NCBI RefSeq assembly: GCF_901000735.1
Contig: NC_081545.1
Span: forward strand, 14,496,919-14,560,918
DNA length: 64,000 nt
From: Corylus avellana
Lineage: Eukaryota; Streptophyta; Magnoliopsida; Fagales; Betulaceae
Direction: 5' to 3'
Positions 49,154 through 64,000 of this stretch are shown here, one piece after another (positions within the stretch are counted from its first letter, which is position 1; each line of letters begins with the position of its first letter). The notes below the pieces were generated by a model. That model worked only from the letters and a program-made list of their open reading frames with translations, searched no databases and had not been told where the DNA came from. A program made the position numbers and the translations under genes.

Positions 49154-49748
49154 CACACCAGTCCTGGTATTCTAGCCATAACTTCTTCAACTGAGCTCCA
49201 AATGACGTAAACTCAACAGCTCTGGAAAGCCCTTTCCTGGATATACAATTTTTCATCTAATGAGCATCTTCCAATTCGAAAGTTTGCTAGGTCAAAAGGG
49301 CTCTAAACTTTCTGCAAAAATCAACCGCATCCTTACGGGATTCAAACCTTTTTTATGGGAATTGGGCAGTAATTCCCTGTTTTCTCATCACTTATCCCAT
49401 TAGGATGCTCAAGTGACGGGAATTTCATTTTCAAATGACCTAATCACTTCCAAGTGATACCCAATGGATGTCTGAGTGAAGTCCAGGTACCGGAACAATG
49501 TAGAACAATTCCATAAACACATCCAATGATTTTCCAAGAGCAATGGGAAGATAAAGCAAGGAAGAAAACCAAGATACCATGGAAACTGTACCTCACATCT
49601 TGACGTGCATCCAACGGAGACAACATCCTTCTTCTCATCAAAACGGGAAATGAACCGCATCATGACGTGAAGAGTAAAGTCAACTCACCCTCATTATGAG
49701 TCCATCTTGATGAGGCATCTAACGAGGAAGTTGGGAGTTCCTTCTATG

Positions 49749-51231
49749 TGTTAAATGCCAAAATATTCATATTTTAGCCCTTAAACTTATATGTGTTAAT
49801 TCCTTAGTATTGTTAGTTTGTGCTATTTTACTTCATTTTTGTATTTTCTTTGTTCTATAGGTTTTGGAAGAAAAGAAAGCGTTTCCAGAAAAGTTCAAAG
49901 CTTAAAGGGCAAATTTGGAAGACTTAGAAGATATGATTAAGCTTAATCAGTCATAATATGATGTGGTTAAGTTTAATCAAATAAAGGAAGGGATTAAATC
50001 GGAATTTCTCAAATTGGAGTCAAAATCGGATTGGGTTCAAATTTGGATTCTGCACACGTCTCGATATTTTGACCATAACTTTCAGTTCAAATATCCGATT
50101 GAGGTGATTCAAGCGTCATTGGAAAGCTAACTCAAAATGATACAAATCATTGTGAAATATTTTCCTAATTCGAACTGCCGCTATGCAAAAATCACCCCGC
50201 AAGATAGGAACACAATTCTGGACGAATCCAATTCCGATTTGGACTTAGGTTTTCTTTATCCTAATTGGACTAGGACTTAAATCTCCGAATTTCCTAGGAT
50301 TACTAGGGCTTCTAAGACTCTCCTAAGTCCTATAAATAGACCTCTAAGCCTCACAATTCAATACACAATTTGAAGGAGACAACTTTGGGGAGAGGAATTG
50401 GAGGCTACTTCTAGGAGCAGTTTTCGGTTCTTTCTTTACCTTTTCTTTTAGTTTTATTTTAATTATGTGTAACTAACTCTTAAGGAGGGCTAGATTGAAG
50501 TCCTAATTATGTTTATTTAATATTTCAATATCGGCGCCTTTGTGATAATAATATTGTGTTGCTTAACTTGATTAATTCATGTTTTCTTGAATTCCTCATA
50601 TGTATGTGATTGGCCATTACATGCATGTGGTATGGATTAGTTAATTAAATCAATTTAGATGATCGAGTCATGGGTTTAATAAGAGTAACAAAACAAATCC
50701 ACACCGGGTTCTTGGGTTAATCGACATGGGGAACCGGGAGCAGACATCCATGCCCTAGGCCTCATGTGTTTGTCGATTTCCACAAATTTATGCTTTCTTA
50801 AAGAATAACTTAATAGACACCCATGTAAAATCCTTTAAGAAATAAAAGAATTAGAGTAGACTCACATGCCTAATTTGTTGCTTAGGGAAATCAATAGCTT
50901 AAGGAGTAGACATTCATACCCTTAGGTTGGCAAACATTAAGTATTCATAATATGATTGGATCATTGGCATATTGTTATATTATCTAAGTATGATTAGTGG
51001 TGGATATCTAAGCCCTACCTTTATCTTTACCTTTTTATCTATCTTTATTTCTTTTTCATAATATCAATTTAGTGACAACTTGATTTTTTTTTATCAATTC
51101 TAAATAAAATCAACAATCCTCGTGGGATCGATCTCCTACTTGTTGCACTATACTATCGTTTGATCTTGTGCACTTGCGAGTTAAAACGTACTAAATATTA
51201 TCTATTAATTTAGGTAGTATTTAATACAACA
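49749..51231 (+). repeat. 5' LTR of the gag-only element
   Basis: TATA box CCTATAAATAGACC at about 50331. Its first 422 bp are repeated before the gap at 37512-37933. Confidence 0.9.
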
Positions 51232-51344
51232 AGTTTTTGGTGCCGTTGCCGAGGATTGTTTGATTTTGTTTGAAATTTTTTTCCTTAGTTTATTTTTGTT
51301 TAAATTTTTTTCTATTTTTATAGTTTTCTGCAGTTGCTATTTTG

Positions 51345-51420
51345 CCTCCGGAGGTGCGCTCGAGCGCCCATACCAGGGCGATCGAACACACCAATGCGAT
51401 CGATCGCACATCCGGACAGC
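51345..51420 (+). repeat. GCGATCGATCGCA motif array in leader
   Basis: Four or five palindrome-rich words (GCGCTCGAGCGCC, GCGATCGAAC, GCGATCGATCGCAC), the same motif family as the arrays of the neighbouring elements. This element's own LTR lacks such an array. Confidence 0.7.
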
Positions 51421-51655
51421 AACACAGAAACTGTTTTAATTATAGATCTAATTTATTTCTTTTATTTTTGTTTCTATTTTTATTTTTATTTTGTTATTTA
51501 ATTTTCTTTTTGTTTTGATCATGTTGAGAAACAATACACCTCCGATGCGAAGACCTATGAAAAATTCATTCAGTCCCTAGATCCTCAACCAGCCATCATG
51601 CATTAATTTCCATCCCATTGTGCAAAGCAGTTACGATTTATCTCCGCTGCTCAAT

Positions 51656-52399
51656 ATGAGTCCACACTATAAAGGCACACCTATAGAGAACCCATATTGG
51701 CATATTTGAGAATTTTGTGATCTCTGCAGGACTCAAAATGTTCAGGGTTTAACTCCAGAAGAAATTAGGTTAATCCTCTTCCCTTTTTCTTTAAAAGATA
51801 ATGCTAAGAGATGGTACAATTCTTTGGCCGTAGGTTCTATTCATACTTGGGATGATATGGCCACAAAGTTCTTAAAGAAGTTTTTCCCAGCCCACAAGAC
51901 AAGGCAATTGAGAAGGGAAATTCTGACTTTCTAACAAAAAGACGGAGACCCTTTCTTCGAGGCATGGGAACACTTTAAAGAACTACTTCTCAGATGCCCT
52001 CATCACAATATATCTCAAGACGATCAGGTACTGACATTCTATGTGGGTTTAAATGATCCTAACAAGAGTCTTGTAGATTTAGCTTGCGGTAGCATGTTGA
52101 TGGAGAAAAGCAGCGAGGAAGCCCAAGAGCTCTTCGAGACATTGAGTGAGCACTCCCAACAATCCCCATCTAAAGGGAGACAAGGATTCAAAGAAAAAGG
52201 CATACATGAAGAGAGCACCAATGGTGGAAGTCAGGCTCAAATGGCTGCCATGGAGAAAAAGCCGGACATGCTCATAAAAGCTATGACTAATCATAGCAGT
52301 GCTTCTGTTCAACAAGTTACACAAGTCGAGGTATGTGCCATATGTTCCCATATTGACCACACCACTAAGACTTGTCCCATTTTCAATTGCACATCATGA
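51656..52399 (+). pseudogene. gag with CCHC zinc knuckle, two in-frame stops
   Basis: One frame of 248 codons (from MSPHYKGTPIENPY) is intact except for TGA at about 51708 and TAA at about 51933. The capsid core is clear: RLILFPFSLKDNAKRWYNSL, HTWDDMATKFLKKFFPAHKT, then DPFFEAWEHFKELLLRCPHH and the downstream LTFYVGLN. At the end CAICSHIDHTTKTC is a CX2CX4HX4C zinc knuckle that would bind RNA. An upstream ATG at 51521 leads only to a short frame. It is the best-preserved gag in the window and links the shorter copies at 33503 and 45738 to this family. Confidence 0.85.
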
Positions 52400-52639
52400 G
52401 ACATCTCTCATCAATTGGTCTCCACATTATCATGAAGAGGAGCAATCTCCAATCGATTGGCCTCAACAATACCAAGAAGAAGAAGAGTGCCAAAGTCAAT
52501 CACTGACCACTCCTCATGGACAATACATGAAGGACGAGTGCACTTATTATCATGGGCAAACAACCACCACAACTGGGAATGAAGAAACTGTTGAGGAAAT
52601 TTTTTGTGAGCCAAGTCATTGGGCCCTTTGGGATAGCAC

Positions 52640-53089
52640 TTTGATGAATTTGGAGATGACCTAGACCTGGACAAGCTACTTGAGTATACTGAAACTTTTA
52701 ATGAGCCAAGTCTTGAGGATTCGGTCAGAGAGCGTTTTGATCAAATTGGATATGACCTGGATCTTGACAAATTCCTCAAGCAAGCTAAGATGTGTAGTGA
52801 GCTAAGTCTGGAGGATCCATTGGTAGAATGCTTTGCTCAATTTGAATTTGATCTGAACCTTGACATGATACTTGAGCAAGTTGAGGCCTTATTAGATTCC
52901 ACTCCTGAGAACAACAAGGTGGAAGAGAGGAAGGAGGAGCAAACTGAGGTTCTAGAGGAACCACATCGGGAAAAGGAAGAGAGCACTGAGACTTCTTCAA
53001 CATCAGCCCCTATTCTCAAATTACCAAGAGTCCAAGAGAGAAGTCTGCTGGGGTTATGTGATGAGCAAATTGCAGACATCAAGATATAA
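52640..53089 (+). CDS. Acidic frame with three 32-residue repeats, downstream of gag
   Basis: A frame open from 52640 to TAA at 53087-53089 carries a tandem repeat of exactly 96 bp (anchors at 52658, 52754, 52850). It encodes DDLDLDKLLEYTETFNEPSL, then YDLDLDKFLKQAKMCSELSL, then FDLNLDMILEQVEALL. A Glu/Lys/Ser-rich tail follows. Just upstream, in another frame (52390-52664), is EEEEC, TTTTTGNEETVEEIFCEPSH and DSTL. A single frameshift near 52635 would join the two. It occupies the place where pol would normally begin. Function unknown; the amphipathic acidic repeats suggest a protein interaction segment. Confidence 0.45.
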   Translation, partial: FDEFGDDLDLDKLLEYTETFNEPSLEDSVRERFDQIGYDLDLDKFLKQAKMCSELSLEDPLVECFAQFEFDLNLDMILEQVEALLDSTPENNKVEERKEEQTEVLEEPHREKEESTETSSTSAPILKLPRVQERSLLGLCDEQIADIKI

Positions 53090-54569
53090 AAGCTCCCTGA
53101 GTTTTCTTCTTATTTTATTCCAGTTCATGATTCCCTTTCGGATGAGAAACTGTTTGAGAAGACTCAGAACGGTCTACCCCAATCTATAGGCAGTTGGAAT
53201 CACCCTCAAATAGGAAAAATTCATTCTCTTTGGTGCAAGAGAAGAAAAGACTGGTGCTTCAATTTTAAAAGGGGACAACAGTCTGGCTGAAGACGTTAAA
53301 CTTAGCGCTCATGGGAGGCACCCCATAGCGTATCATTTTTATTTCTTTGTTTGTTTGTTTTTTTATTTCATTTTTATTTTATCTTTATTTTATTTTTATT
53401 TTGTTTTTATTTTCCTTTGTTACTATAGTGTTTTGTTTTGCAGGGACAAGTGTGCTTCAATTCAAGTTTGGGGATGTGCCATGAGCCAGGACATTCCAGA
53501 CATGTCATCCATCTCCTGAGTAAGATCTTTCCATGTTATATACACATTGAGGACAATGTGTAATTTAAGTTTGAGGGTATGGGAGATACTTTACACACAT
53601 TTTGTCCCATTTTTGAAAAAGAAAAAAAATATAAATATATGCATGTTCATGTTTGTCTTAAAATTTGGGTTGATGTGAAAAAATTGTGATTTAGTCTGAT
53701 GTGTGTGTTTCTATGTCTTGGGTGAAACTAGATGACTTATTAGATGGATACTTTGGCATATTTATATATATAAAAAGAGAAAAAGAGTAGAGAAAAAAAA
53801 AATGATGATCATTGACAAGCTTTTCATTAAGTAACTGGACCTCTTGCCTCAAAGCATTGAGTGTTCACTTCAAAAGATGAAGAATTTTGATTTGATTAAT
53901 GTCATGGTTAGTTTGGTTTTGTCACCTTTTTTGCTTGAGTTAGTAAGTTATTAAGGGTGTTTTACACCTAATGCCCTAAAACCATCTGATTTGGGAGTCA
54001 TTAACTTAACACTCGCTACATGGGTCAATTAGAAAGCTTAAGGGAACCAAACATTGCACAGCCTGACCAAAAAGAAAAAGAAAAAAAAAATGCCATAGTT
54101 ATTCGTTCTAATAGGGATTTCAGTGAACTTTGAGATATTGAGACATTGCGCATTGGAAATAATTGGAAGCTTCATATTTGTGTACTAGTTCACTTTACAC
54201 TGTTTTGAACTTGTAATGCCTTAGCATGTCTTTTGTAAGTGATTAAACTTTAAAATTCCAATTCATTGTGAAGATGGAGTTTATCCTTTTAAGCTTGCTA
54301 ATGAATGAAAATCATGGTTTTGAGTGATACTTAAATTTTTTGATAGCATGAACTCCTATATAAAGTTTGTGGGTAACATTCCTGGAAAACCTCCCACGAG
54401 ACTTCATTCATCCTCTAGGAAATTTCTAGGGGTTTAAAAGGCTTGTTGCATATGCTAAATACAATCATACATCCCACGAAAGATGAATTTATCTTTTTGT
54501 TTTCTGTTTTTTCATTTTGTTTTTAGTTTCGTATTGCTAAGAAACTAGCAATATGTAAGTTTTGAGGTG

Positions 54570-56045
54570 TGTTAAGTGCCAAATATTCATATTTTAGCCC
54601 TTAAACTTATATGTGTTAATTTCATAGTATTGTTAGTTTATGCTATTTTACTTTATTGTTGTATTTTCTTTGTTTTATAGGTTCTTAGAAGACAAGAAAG
54701 CGTTTCCGGAAAAGTTCCAAGCTTAAAGGGCAAATTGAGAAGACCTAGAAGATATGATTAAGCTTAACCAATCATAATATGATGTGGTTAAGTTTAATCA
54801 AATAAAGGAAATGATTAAATCGAAATTTCTCAAATTAGAGTCAAAATCGGATTGAGTTCAAATTTGGATTCTGCACACGACTCGGTATTTTGACCATAAC
54901 TTTTAGCTCAAATATTCAATTGAGGTAATTCAAGCGCATTGGAAAGATAACTCAAAATGATATAAATCATTGTGAAATAGTATTTTCCTAATTCGGATTG
55001 CCGCTATGCCAAAATCATCCTGCAAGATAGGAACACAATTCTGGACGAATCCTATTCCAATTTGGACTTAGGTTTTCTTTATCTTAATTGGACTAGGACT
55101 TAAATCTCCGAATTTCCTAGGATTACTAGGACTTCTAAGAAGCTCCTAAGCCTTATAAATAGATCTCTAAGCCTCACAATTCCAATACACAATTTGAAGG
55201 AGATAACTTTGAGGAGAGGAATTAGAGGCTACTTCTAGGAGTAGTTTTCGATTATTTCTTTACCTTTTATTTTAATTATGTGTAACTAACTCTTAAGGAT
55301 GGCTAAATTGAAGCCCTAATTATGTTTATTTAATATTTCAATACTGGCGCCTTTATGATAATCATATTGTGTTGCTTAACTTGATTAATTCATGTTTTCT
55401 TGAATACCTCGTATGTATGTGATTGGCTATTATATGCATGTGGTATGGATTAGTTAATTAAATTAATTTGGGTGATCGAGTCCTGGGTTTAATAAGAGTA
55501 ACAAAAGAAATCCATACCGGGTTCTTGGGTTAATCAATATGGGGAACAGGGAGTAGACACACATACCCTAGGCCTTATGTGTTTGTCGATTTTCACAGAT
55601 TTATGCTTTCTTAAAGAACAATTTAGTAGACACCCATGCTAAATCCTTTAAGGAAAAAAAAAAAAAAAGAATCAGAGTAGACACCCATGTCTAATTCGTT
55701 GCTTAGAAAAATCAATAGCTTAATGAGTAGACACCCATACTCTTAGGTTGGCAAACATTAAATATTCATAATATGATTGGATTATTGGCATATTGTTATC
55801 TTATCTAAGTAAAAGCCCTATCTTTATCTTTACCTTTTCATCTATCTTTATATCTTTTTATTTCTTTTTCATAATATCAATTTAGTGACAACTTAATATT
55901 TTTTTTATCAATTCTAAATAAAATCAACAATCCTCGTGGGATCGATCTCGTACTTGTTGCACTATCCTATCGTTTGATCTTGTGCACTTGTGAGTTAAAA
56001 TGTACTAAATATTATCTATTAATTTAGGTAGTATTTAGCACAACA
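54570..56045 (+). repeat. 3' LTR of the gag-only element
   Basis: Preceded by AAGTTTTGAGGTG, a decayed form of the AAGTTTGGGGGTG polypurine tract. It differs from the 5' LTR at many positions, so the insertion is older than the non-coding element. Confidence 0.9.
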
Positions 56046-56870
56046 CTACGGTTCCATCACATCCTCGTCTTGACGCCTATCTGACGAGAAAGCCAAGAGC
56101 TCTTCACTGTGTCCCGTCACGAGCCCATCCTGACGTGCCAACTGACGCACAGGCTGAGAGCATTTCTTGAAATCCCGTCACGAGCCCGTTATGACGCCCC
56201 ATCTAATGAGAAGGCAAGGAGCACTATCAAACAACCAATCTTCACCCCAACACTTGAGGAAGAATGGAAAAATACAAACACATGTTTTGATCATTGAATA
56301 AGCTCAAAATAAAGCTAACACAATAAGATAAGGAACGAATTAAGGTAAGAAGGTTACCACCTCGAAAGAAAAACCATTAAAAACCACTTCTCTTCCACCA
56401 ACACACCCTCACACACTCACACAAGGTTTCACTAAGCAAAATGGGCGAAAATGAGCTGAAGAGCAAAAGGGGTAGAGTATTTATAGGTGTGAAAAAGTTG
56501 AGGATAAGATTGAGCTGTTTTTTTTTTTATCTGCATACAATTAAACGTTCAATGTACTATGCTCAAATGTTTGGTGTACTATTACCCAACGGTTCTAGTG
56601 TTGCAAATCGAACGTTCGGTGGTCCATAGCCAAACATTCGGGGATAGAGTTAAGCTCGAACGTTCGGGGATATGGTTAAGCTCGAACGTTCAGGGATAGG
56701 GTTAAGCTTGAATGTTCCATACACAAATGTTCTTCACAAGGGTTTGGATTAAACGTTCGGTCAACAATCAAAAGTCAAAGGTAAAAAATTCTTTTAACTC
56801 CAATGAACCCTAATGAACTTGGTAAACCCACTAGCCTTTCTTAAGCTAAATCACAACCTTAGTAATCACT
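56046..56870 (-). mobile_element. LTR-like fragment, minus orientation, interrupted by the gag-only element
   Basis: On the minus strand there is an array of AACGTTCG palindromes (about 56765 down to 56540), a TATA box (CCTATAAATA, 56478-56487), a leader, then a GACGAG/CGTCAC array (56225-56046). That array continues at 49748-49657 on the far side of the inserted element. Same layout as 1290-3565 with different motifs. Confidence 0.45.
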
Positions 56871-57030
56871 TGGGGGAAACTTGTTCTAAAATATCTATTG
56901 TATGCATGGACTAGTAGCATAATACCTTTCATAGCCTGAAAGCGCTTAAGGCAGCTTGCTTGCTATCCTATTGAGGGTCTTACTACCTAACTAATAGAAT
57001 TGTATTTCCCGAGGGAAGTAGTCCGAGTAG

Positions 57031-57470
57031 CTAGGTAGCTATCCCAATTTGAATCCTTATCTCTCTATTCATACATGCCAACAAAAGATTGTGAAATTTT
57101 ACCCATAATGATTCTTTACCAAACTCCATCCTATTTGGTTGAAGTAATCCATCAAGCTCCTTTAGCACAAACATAAATTTGTCAAATAACCATGGTCTAC
57201 CATTCCTAAATCGCTTCCTATCACCTTCGTATGTGAATTCAATTAAAAATAAGTTTGTGCTACTATTCTGAAACTTATCGAACCAATGGGCCTCCATACC
57301 TGCAACATAGTTGATATGATGATTTCCTTGCCAATAGCTCTTTTAGCCATGAGTTTGCCAATGAGACAGAACTCCCCATTTTTCTCTTTGTCCTCCACAA
57401 CAATTTCACTAATTGTAACCCCCAATACTTGAAGCCCTAAAGGAAAAGACTTTATAACCCCCAAATCCAA
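57031..57470 (-). pseudogene. LINE ORF1-type DUF4283 protein remnant with frameshift
   Basis: The first frame (57470 downward) reads KNGEFCLIGKLMAKRAIGKE and STMLQVWRPIGS. The second (57297-57031) continues FLIEFTYEGDRKRFRNGRPW, LFDKFMFVLKELDGLLQPNR and SLWVKFHNLLLACMNREI. Together they follow the DUF4283 domain found at the N terminus of ORF1 of plant LINEs, including the GRPW (usually GPW) and W-V/I-x-I/F-H positions. A +1 shift near 57243 separates the halves. The CCHC knuckle and the polymerase are missing. Confidence 0.7.
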
Positions 57471-58181
57471 TACTTGAAGGTTGTTATAAGTTAGAATAAA
57501 ATTTCCCTTTAAATTGGATTGAAGAATAATTCTTCAAGTCAAATATATTAAACTAATATTAGTCTTTACAACATATGCTTCTCGCATGCATGTGATATTT
57601 GTCTAGCAATGGATATTGATTTAATAAATTAAGGTGAAAGAAAATTTATTTAATCTACTTTAGAGAAAAACTTTGTAGTATAAAATCTAATGACATATAT
57701 TAATTTAAATTAATTCTTTTGCCTTATTTTTTTTTATTAAAATCTAACAATAACGTCTTGAATAGCTTTGCAATAAAAGTATAATCTTTAAGGGATATCT
57801 TAATCGGGTAGTGACTACATTTTATAAAACTGAGGTCACTAATTGAAATCATCTTTCTCTTTTTCCTTTTCTTGTACACGGACATATAAAAAACAAAAAA
57901 AAACAAAAAATTAACATTACTATAATGTAAAATCCACCAAACTTTTGCGGGGTTTAATTGTTGAAATTGAAAGCAAAATATTTAAATTCACACTTCCTTC
58001 AAATTCAAGGGCGGTTTATGTAAAATCCCCACAAAAAAAGAAATAAATAAAAAAATAAAAATAAAAATAAGGGGGAAACAAGAAACCCTTTGGTAACATT
58101 ATAAAGTCACAGCCTCAGATGTTGTTGTCTCTCTCTCATTTCCTGTCACTCTGACTGCGCCTCTCTTTTCTTAGCTCACAG
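57471..58181 (+). promoter_or_regulatory. Presumed promoter and 5' leader of the reductoisomerase gene
   Basis: AT-rich intergenic DNA ending with a TATA-like TTATAAAG (58099-58106). A CT-rich leader (TTGTCTCTCTCTC, about 58123 onward) leads to the ATG at 58182. The leader type is common in constitutively expressed plant genes. The exact start site is not visible. Confidence 0.5.
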
Positions 58182-62898
<4,717 letters not shown>

Positions 62899-63200
62899 GG
62901 CCCGGCTACCTCCAAATGGCATGTAAAATCCCTTTTAAGGATGTTCGAGGGTGAGGACTTAAATTTAGGAGTAGCTGTAGTCCTTTTTATCATTGTAGTC
63001 CGCTTGGCTGAGTTATGTCTATTGAGTGAATAAGACGGGGGGCAATGCATGTTCTAGTAATTTTGGTGTGACGAAATTATTGTGGGTAATGTTGTTGGAC
63101 TTGCTTGTTTGCATTTTGTAAGGCTGTATGAAAAATGGATCGGTTATGATCTAACTATTATAATGACCTAAAACAACGTTTGGATTTGTTTATCCTATGT
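62899..63200 (+). other. Presumed 3' UTR of the reductoisomerase gene
   Basis: T-rich sequence after the stop with GAATAAGAC at about 63027 as a weak polyadenylation signal. The end of the transcript cannot be fixed from sequence alone. Confidence 0.45.
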
Positions 63201-63589
63201 TATTTGTAGAGCCACAATATGTTTGTGTTCCGTAATGAGAGGTGGCATGGCATGCATGTTCTAGTTGAAATTATTATTTATGTTGTTGGACTTGGTTTGC
63301 ATTTCAATCTATTCTCAGAAGGAAGCTACGGATGTTATAAGCAAATTACATGGCATTGTAGGTAATTTGATTATTTGCTTAGAAATTATAATCAATCATC
63401 TTCTATTAGCCGCGGCTGCAGCTCATCGGAATCTGCCGTTGCCAGAGGGGTTGTTTGCTGTCACTGATATTTTGGATGATGAGCCCATACATTGAAAAAT
63501 AGTTTCACTTGAAATCATTTTTCTGAAAGATAATTTTGTTGAAAACAAATTTAGTCTAAAGAGTGGGAGTGGGAGTGGTCGTGGGCAGG

Positions 63590-63703
63590 ATGCTAGCAAA
63601 GATGTTGCAAGCTGGGGATCCTGTGTTTGAAAAGGTGTCTCATGCTGTTTATCTGGGTGGGAGGGAAGAAAATGGCATTGCTGCCGGTTGGAGTTGGAAA
63701 AGG
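63590..63703 (+). pseudogene. Possible fragment of a T-complex protein 11-like gene
   Basis: The frame reads MLAKMLQAGDPVFEKVSHAV, then YLGGREENGIAAGWS. The first 22 residues resemble a segment I remember from plant T-complex protein 11-like proteins (LAKxLQAGDPVFEKVSRAVY followed by L-A-A-R-G); here the continuation is altered or shortened. No neighbouring exon is evident up to the window end. A short frame at 63265-63495 upstream has no recognised similarity. The assignment is from memory of the family and is tentative. Confidence 0.3.
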
Positions 63704-64000
63704 GTCCTCGCCATTTCAAATTTCTTCTATTTCTTCCGGTTAGTACATTTAAAAGGGCAAATTTATCCAAATTTTTTTGAAATTAAAATTTTTGAACAAT
63801 ACTATCCCTTATAGATGCACTAACCAAAAGAAATAGAAAGGATTTGAAATGAAAGAATCTTCCATTGAAGTTGGTGGTGTTGTGCGACAAAGAGGGTGAT
63901 GGGGGCTGTTGACAATTAATATCATGTCAATCAAAATCAAGAATAATTTTATAACACAACTTTTCAACTTTTGACTATACGCGTTTGTTAAACAACACAT
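63704..64000. other. Window end, no gene recognised
   Basis: AT-rich sequence with short frames only. AAATTT-type runs at 63763-63795 give no coding pattern. Confidence 0.4.

Larger units (their letters stand above)
42262..50170. repeat. 7.9-kb duplicated block, copy 2
   Basis: Counterpart of 30011-37933 in the same orientation, about 12.24 kb downstream. Unlike copy 1 it continues without a break into the complete gag-only LTR element at 49749-56045. Confidence 0.95.
49749..56045 (+). mobile_element. Complete gag-only Athila-like LTR retrotransposon, 6,297 bp
   Basis: LTRs of 1,483 and 1,476 bp (TGTTAA...ACAACA) flank a 3.3-kb interior. Target duplications are CTATG (49744-49748) and CTACG (56046-56050), one mismatch. 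The primer binding site is TGGTGCCGTTGCCGAGGA (about 51238-51255), 16 of 18 to the tRNA-Asp complement. The interior holds a gag frame with two stops, an acidic repeat frame, then non-coding sequence with GACGTTAAACTTAGCGCTC (about 53294), a landmark of Athila interiors. There is no protease, reverse transcriptase or integrase. This is the structure described as TR-GAG non-autonomous elements. Confidence 0.9.

Noticed and set aside
30011..50170. The two 7.9-kb blocks as giant terminal repeats of one element
   Set aside because: Neither block has TG...CA ends with a target duplication, and the blocks contain complete smaller elements; duplication or haplotype joining explains them better.

Overview
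This window is plant nuclear DNA, from a eudicot and probably a woody one. Evidence: GT-AG introns, a chloroplast-targeted enzyme gene, an intronless pentatricopeptide repeat (PPR) gene, and dense plant-type transposable elements. These include Copia- and Athila-like LTR elements, a large non-coding LTR element, CACTA, Mutator and LINE remnants. I cannot name the species. Two blocks of exactly 100 Ns (25288-25387 and 37934-38033) are scaffold gaps of unknown true length.

Only two host genes look intact. The first is a P-class PPR protein on the minus strand (9984-11354), very like Arabidopsis At5g46680. The second is the complete ten-exon gene for chloroplastic ketol-acid reductoisomerase (58182-62898, plus strand, 583 residues), the second common step of branched-chain amino acid synthesis. 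Host gene fragments are a decayed RING-H2 tail (13691-13828, minus), a possible orphan last exon (12946-13044) and a short T-complex-protein-11-like piece (about 63590-63700).

Layout: 1-3.6 kb holds LTR fragments in both orientations. 3.6-9.9 kb is AT-rich with no gene I recognise. 9.98-11.35 kb is the PPR gene. 13.2-25.8 kb is an AT-rich dispersed repeat split by a complete 7.84-kb non-coding LTR retrotransposon (14957-22800; 442-bp LTRs, 5-bp target duplication CATTT). A second copy of the split repeat at 24.6-25.75 kb keeps the uninterrupted site. 26560-27331 is a Mutator-like element with a perfect 9-bp target duplication. 29.4-56 kb is a nest: a CACTA remnant holding Athila-like gag-only LTR elements. 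About 7.9 kb of it appears twice (30011-37933 and 42262-50170). Between the copies are a gap and an inverted, truncated second copy of the non-coding LTR element. 49749-56045 is a complete gag-only LTR element with a near-perfect target duplication. 57.0-57.5 kb is a LINE ORF1 remnant, and the reductoisomerase gene follows.

The most informative observation is that the first 7.9-kb copy carries the empty site of the LTR element that abuts the second copy. Together with the N gap, this suggests two haplotypes laid end to end, though a true duplication followed by insertion is possible. Another recurrent pattern is short palindrome-rich motif arrays just upstream of the TATA box of several LTRs; in the Athila-like element the same motif recurs in the leader after the primer binding site. 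I see no convincing new multi-gene system.
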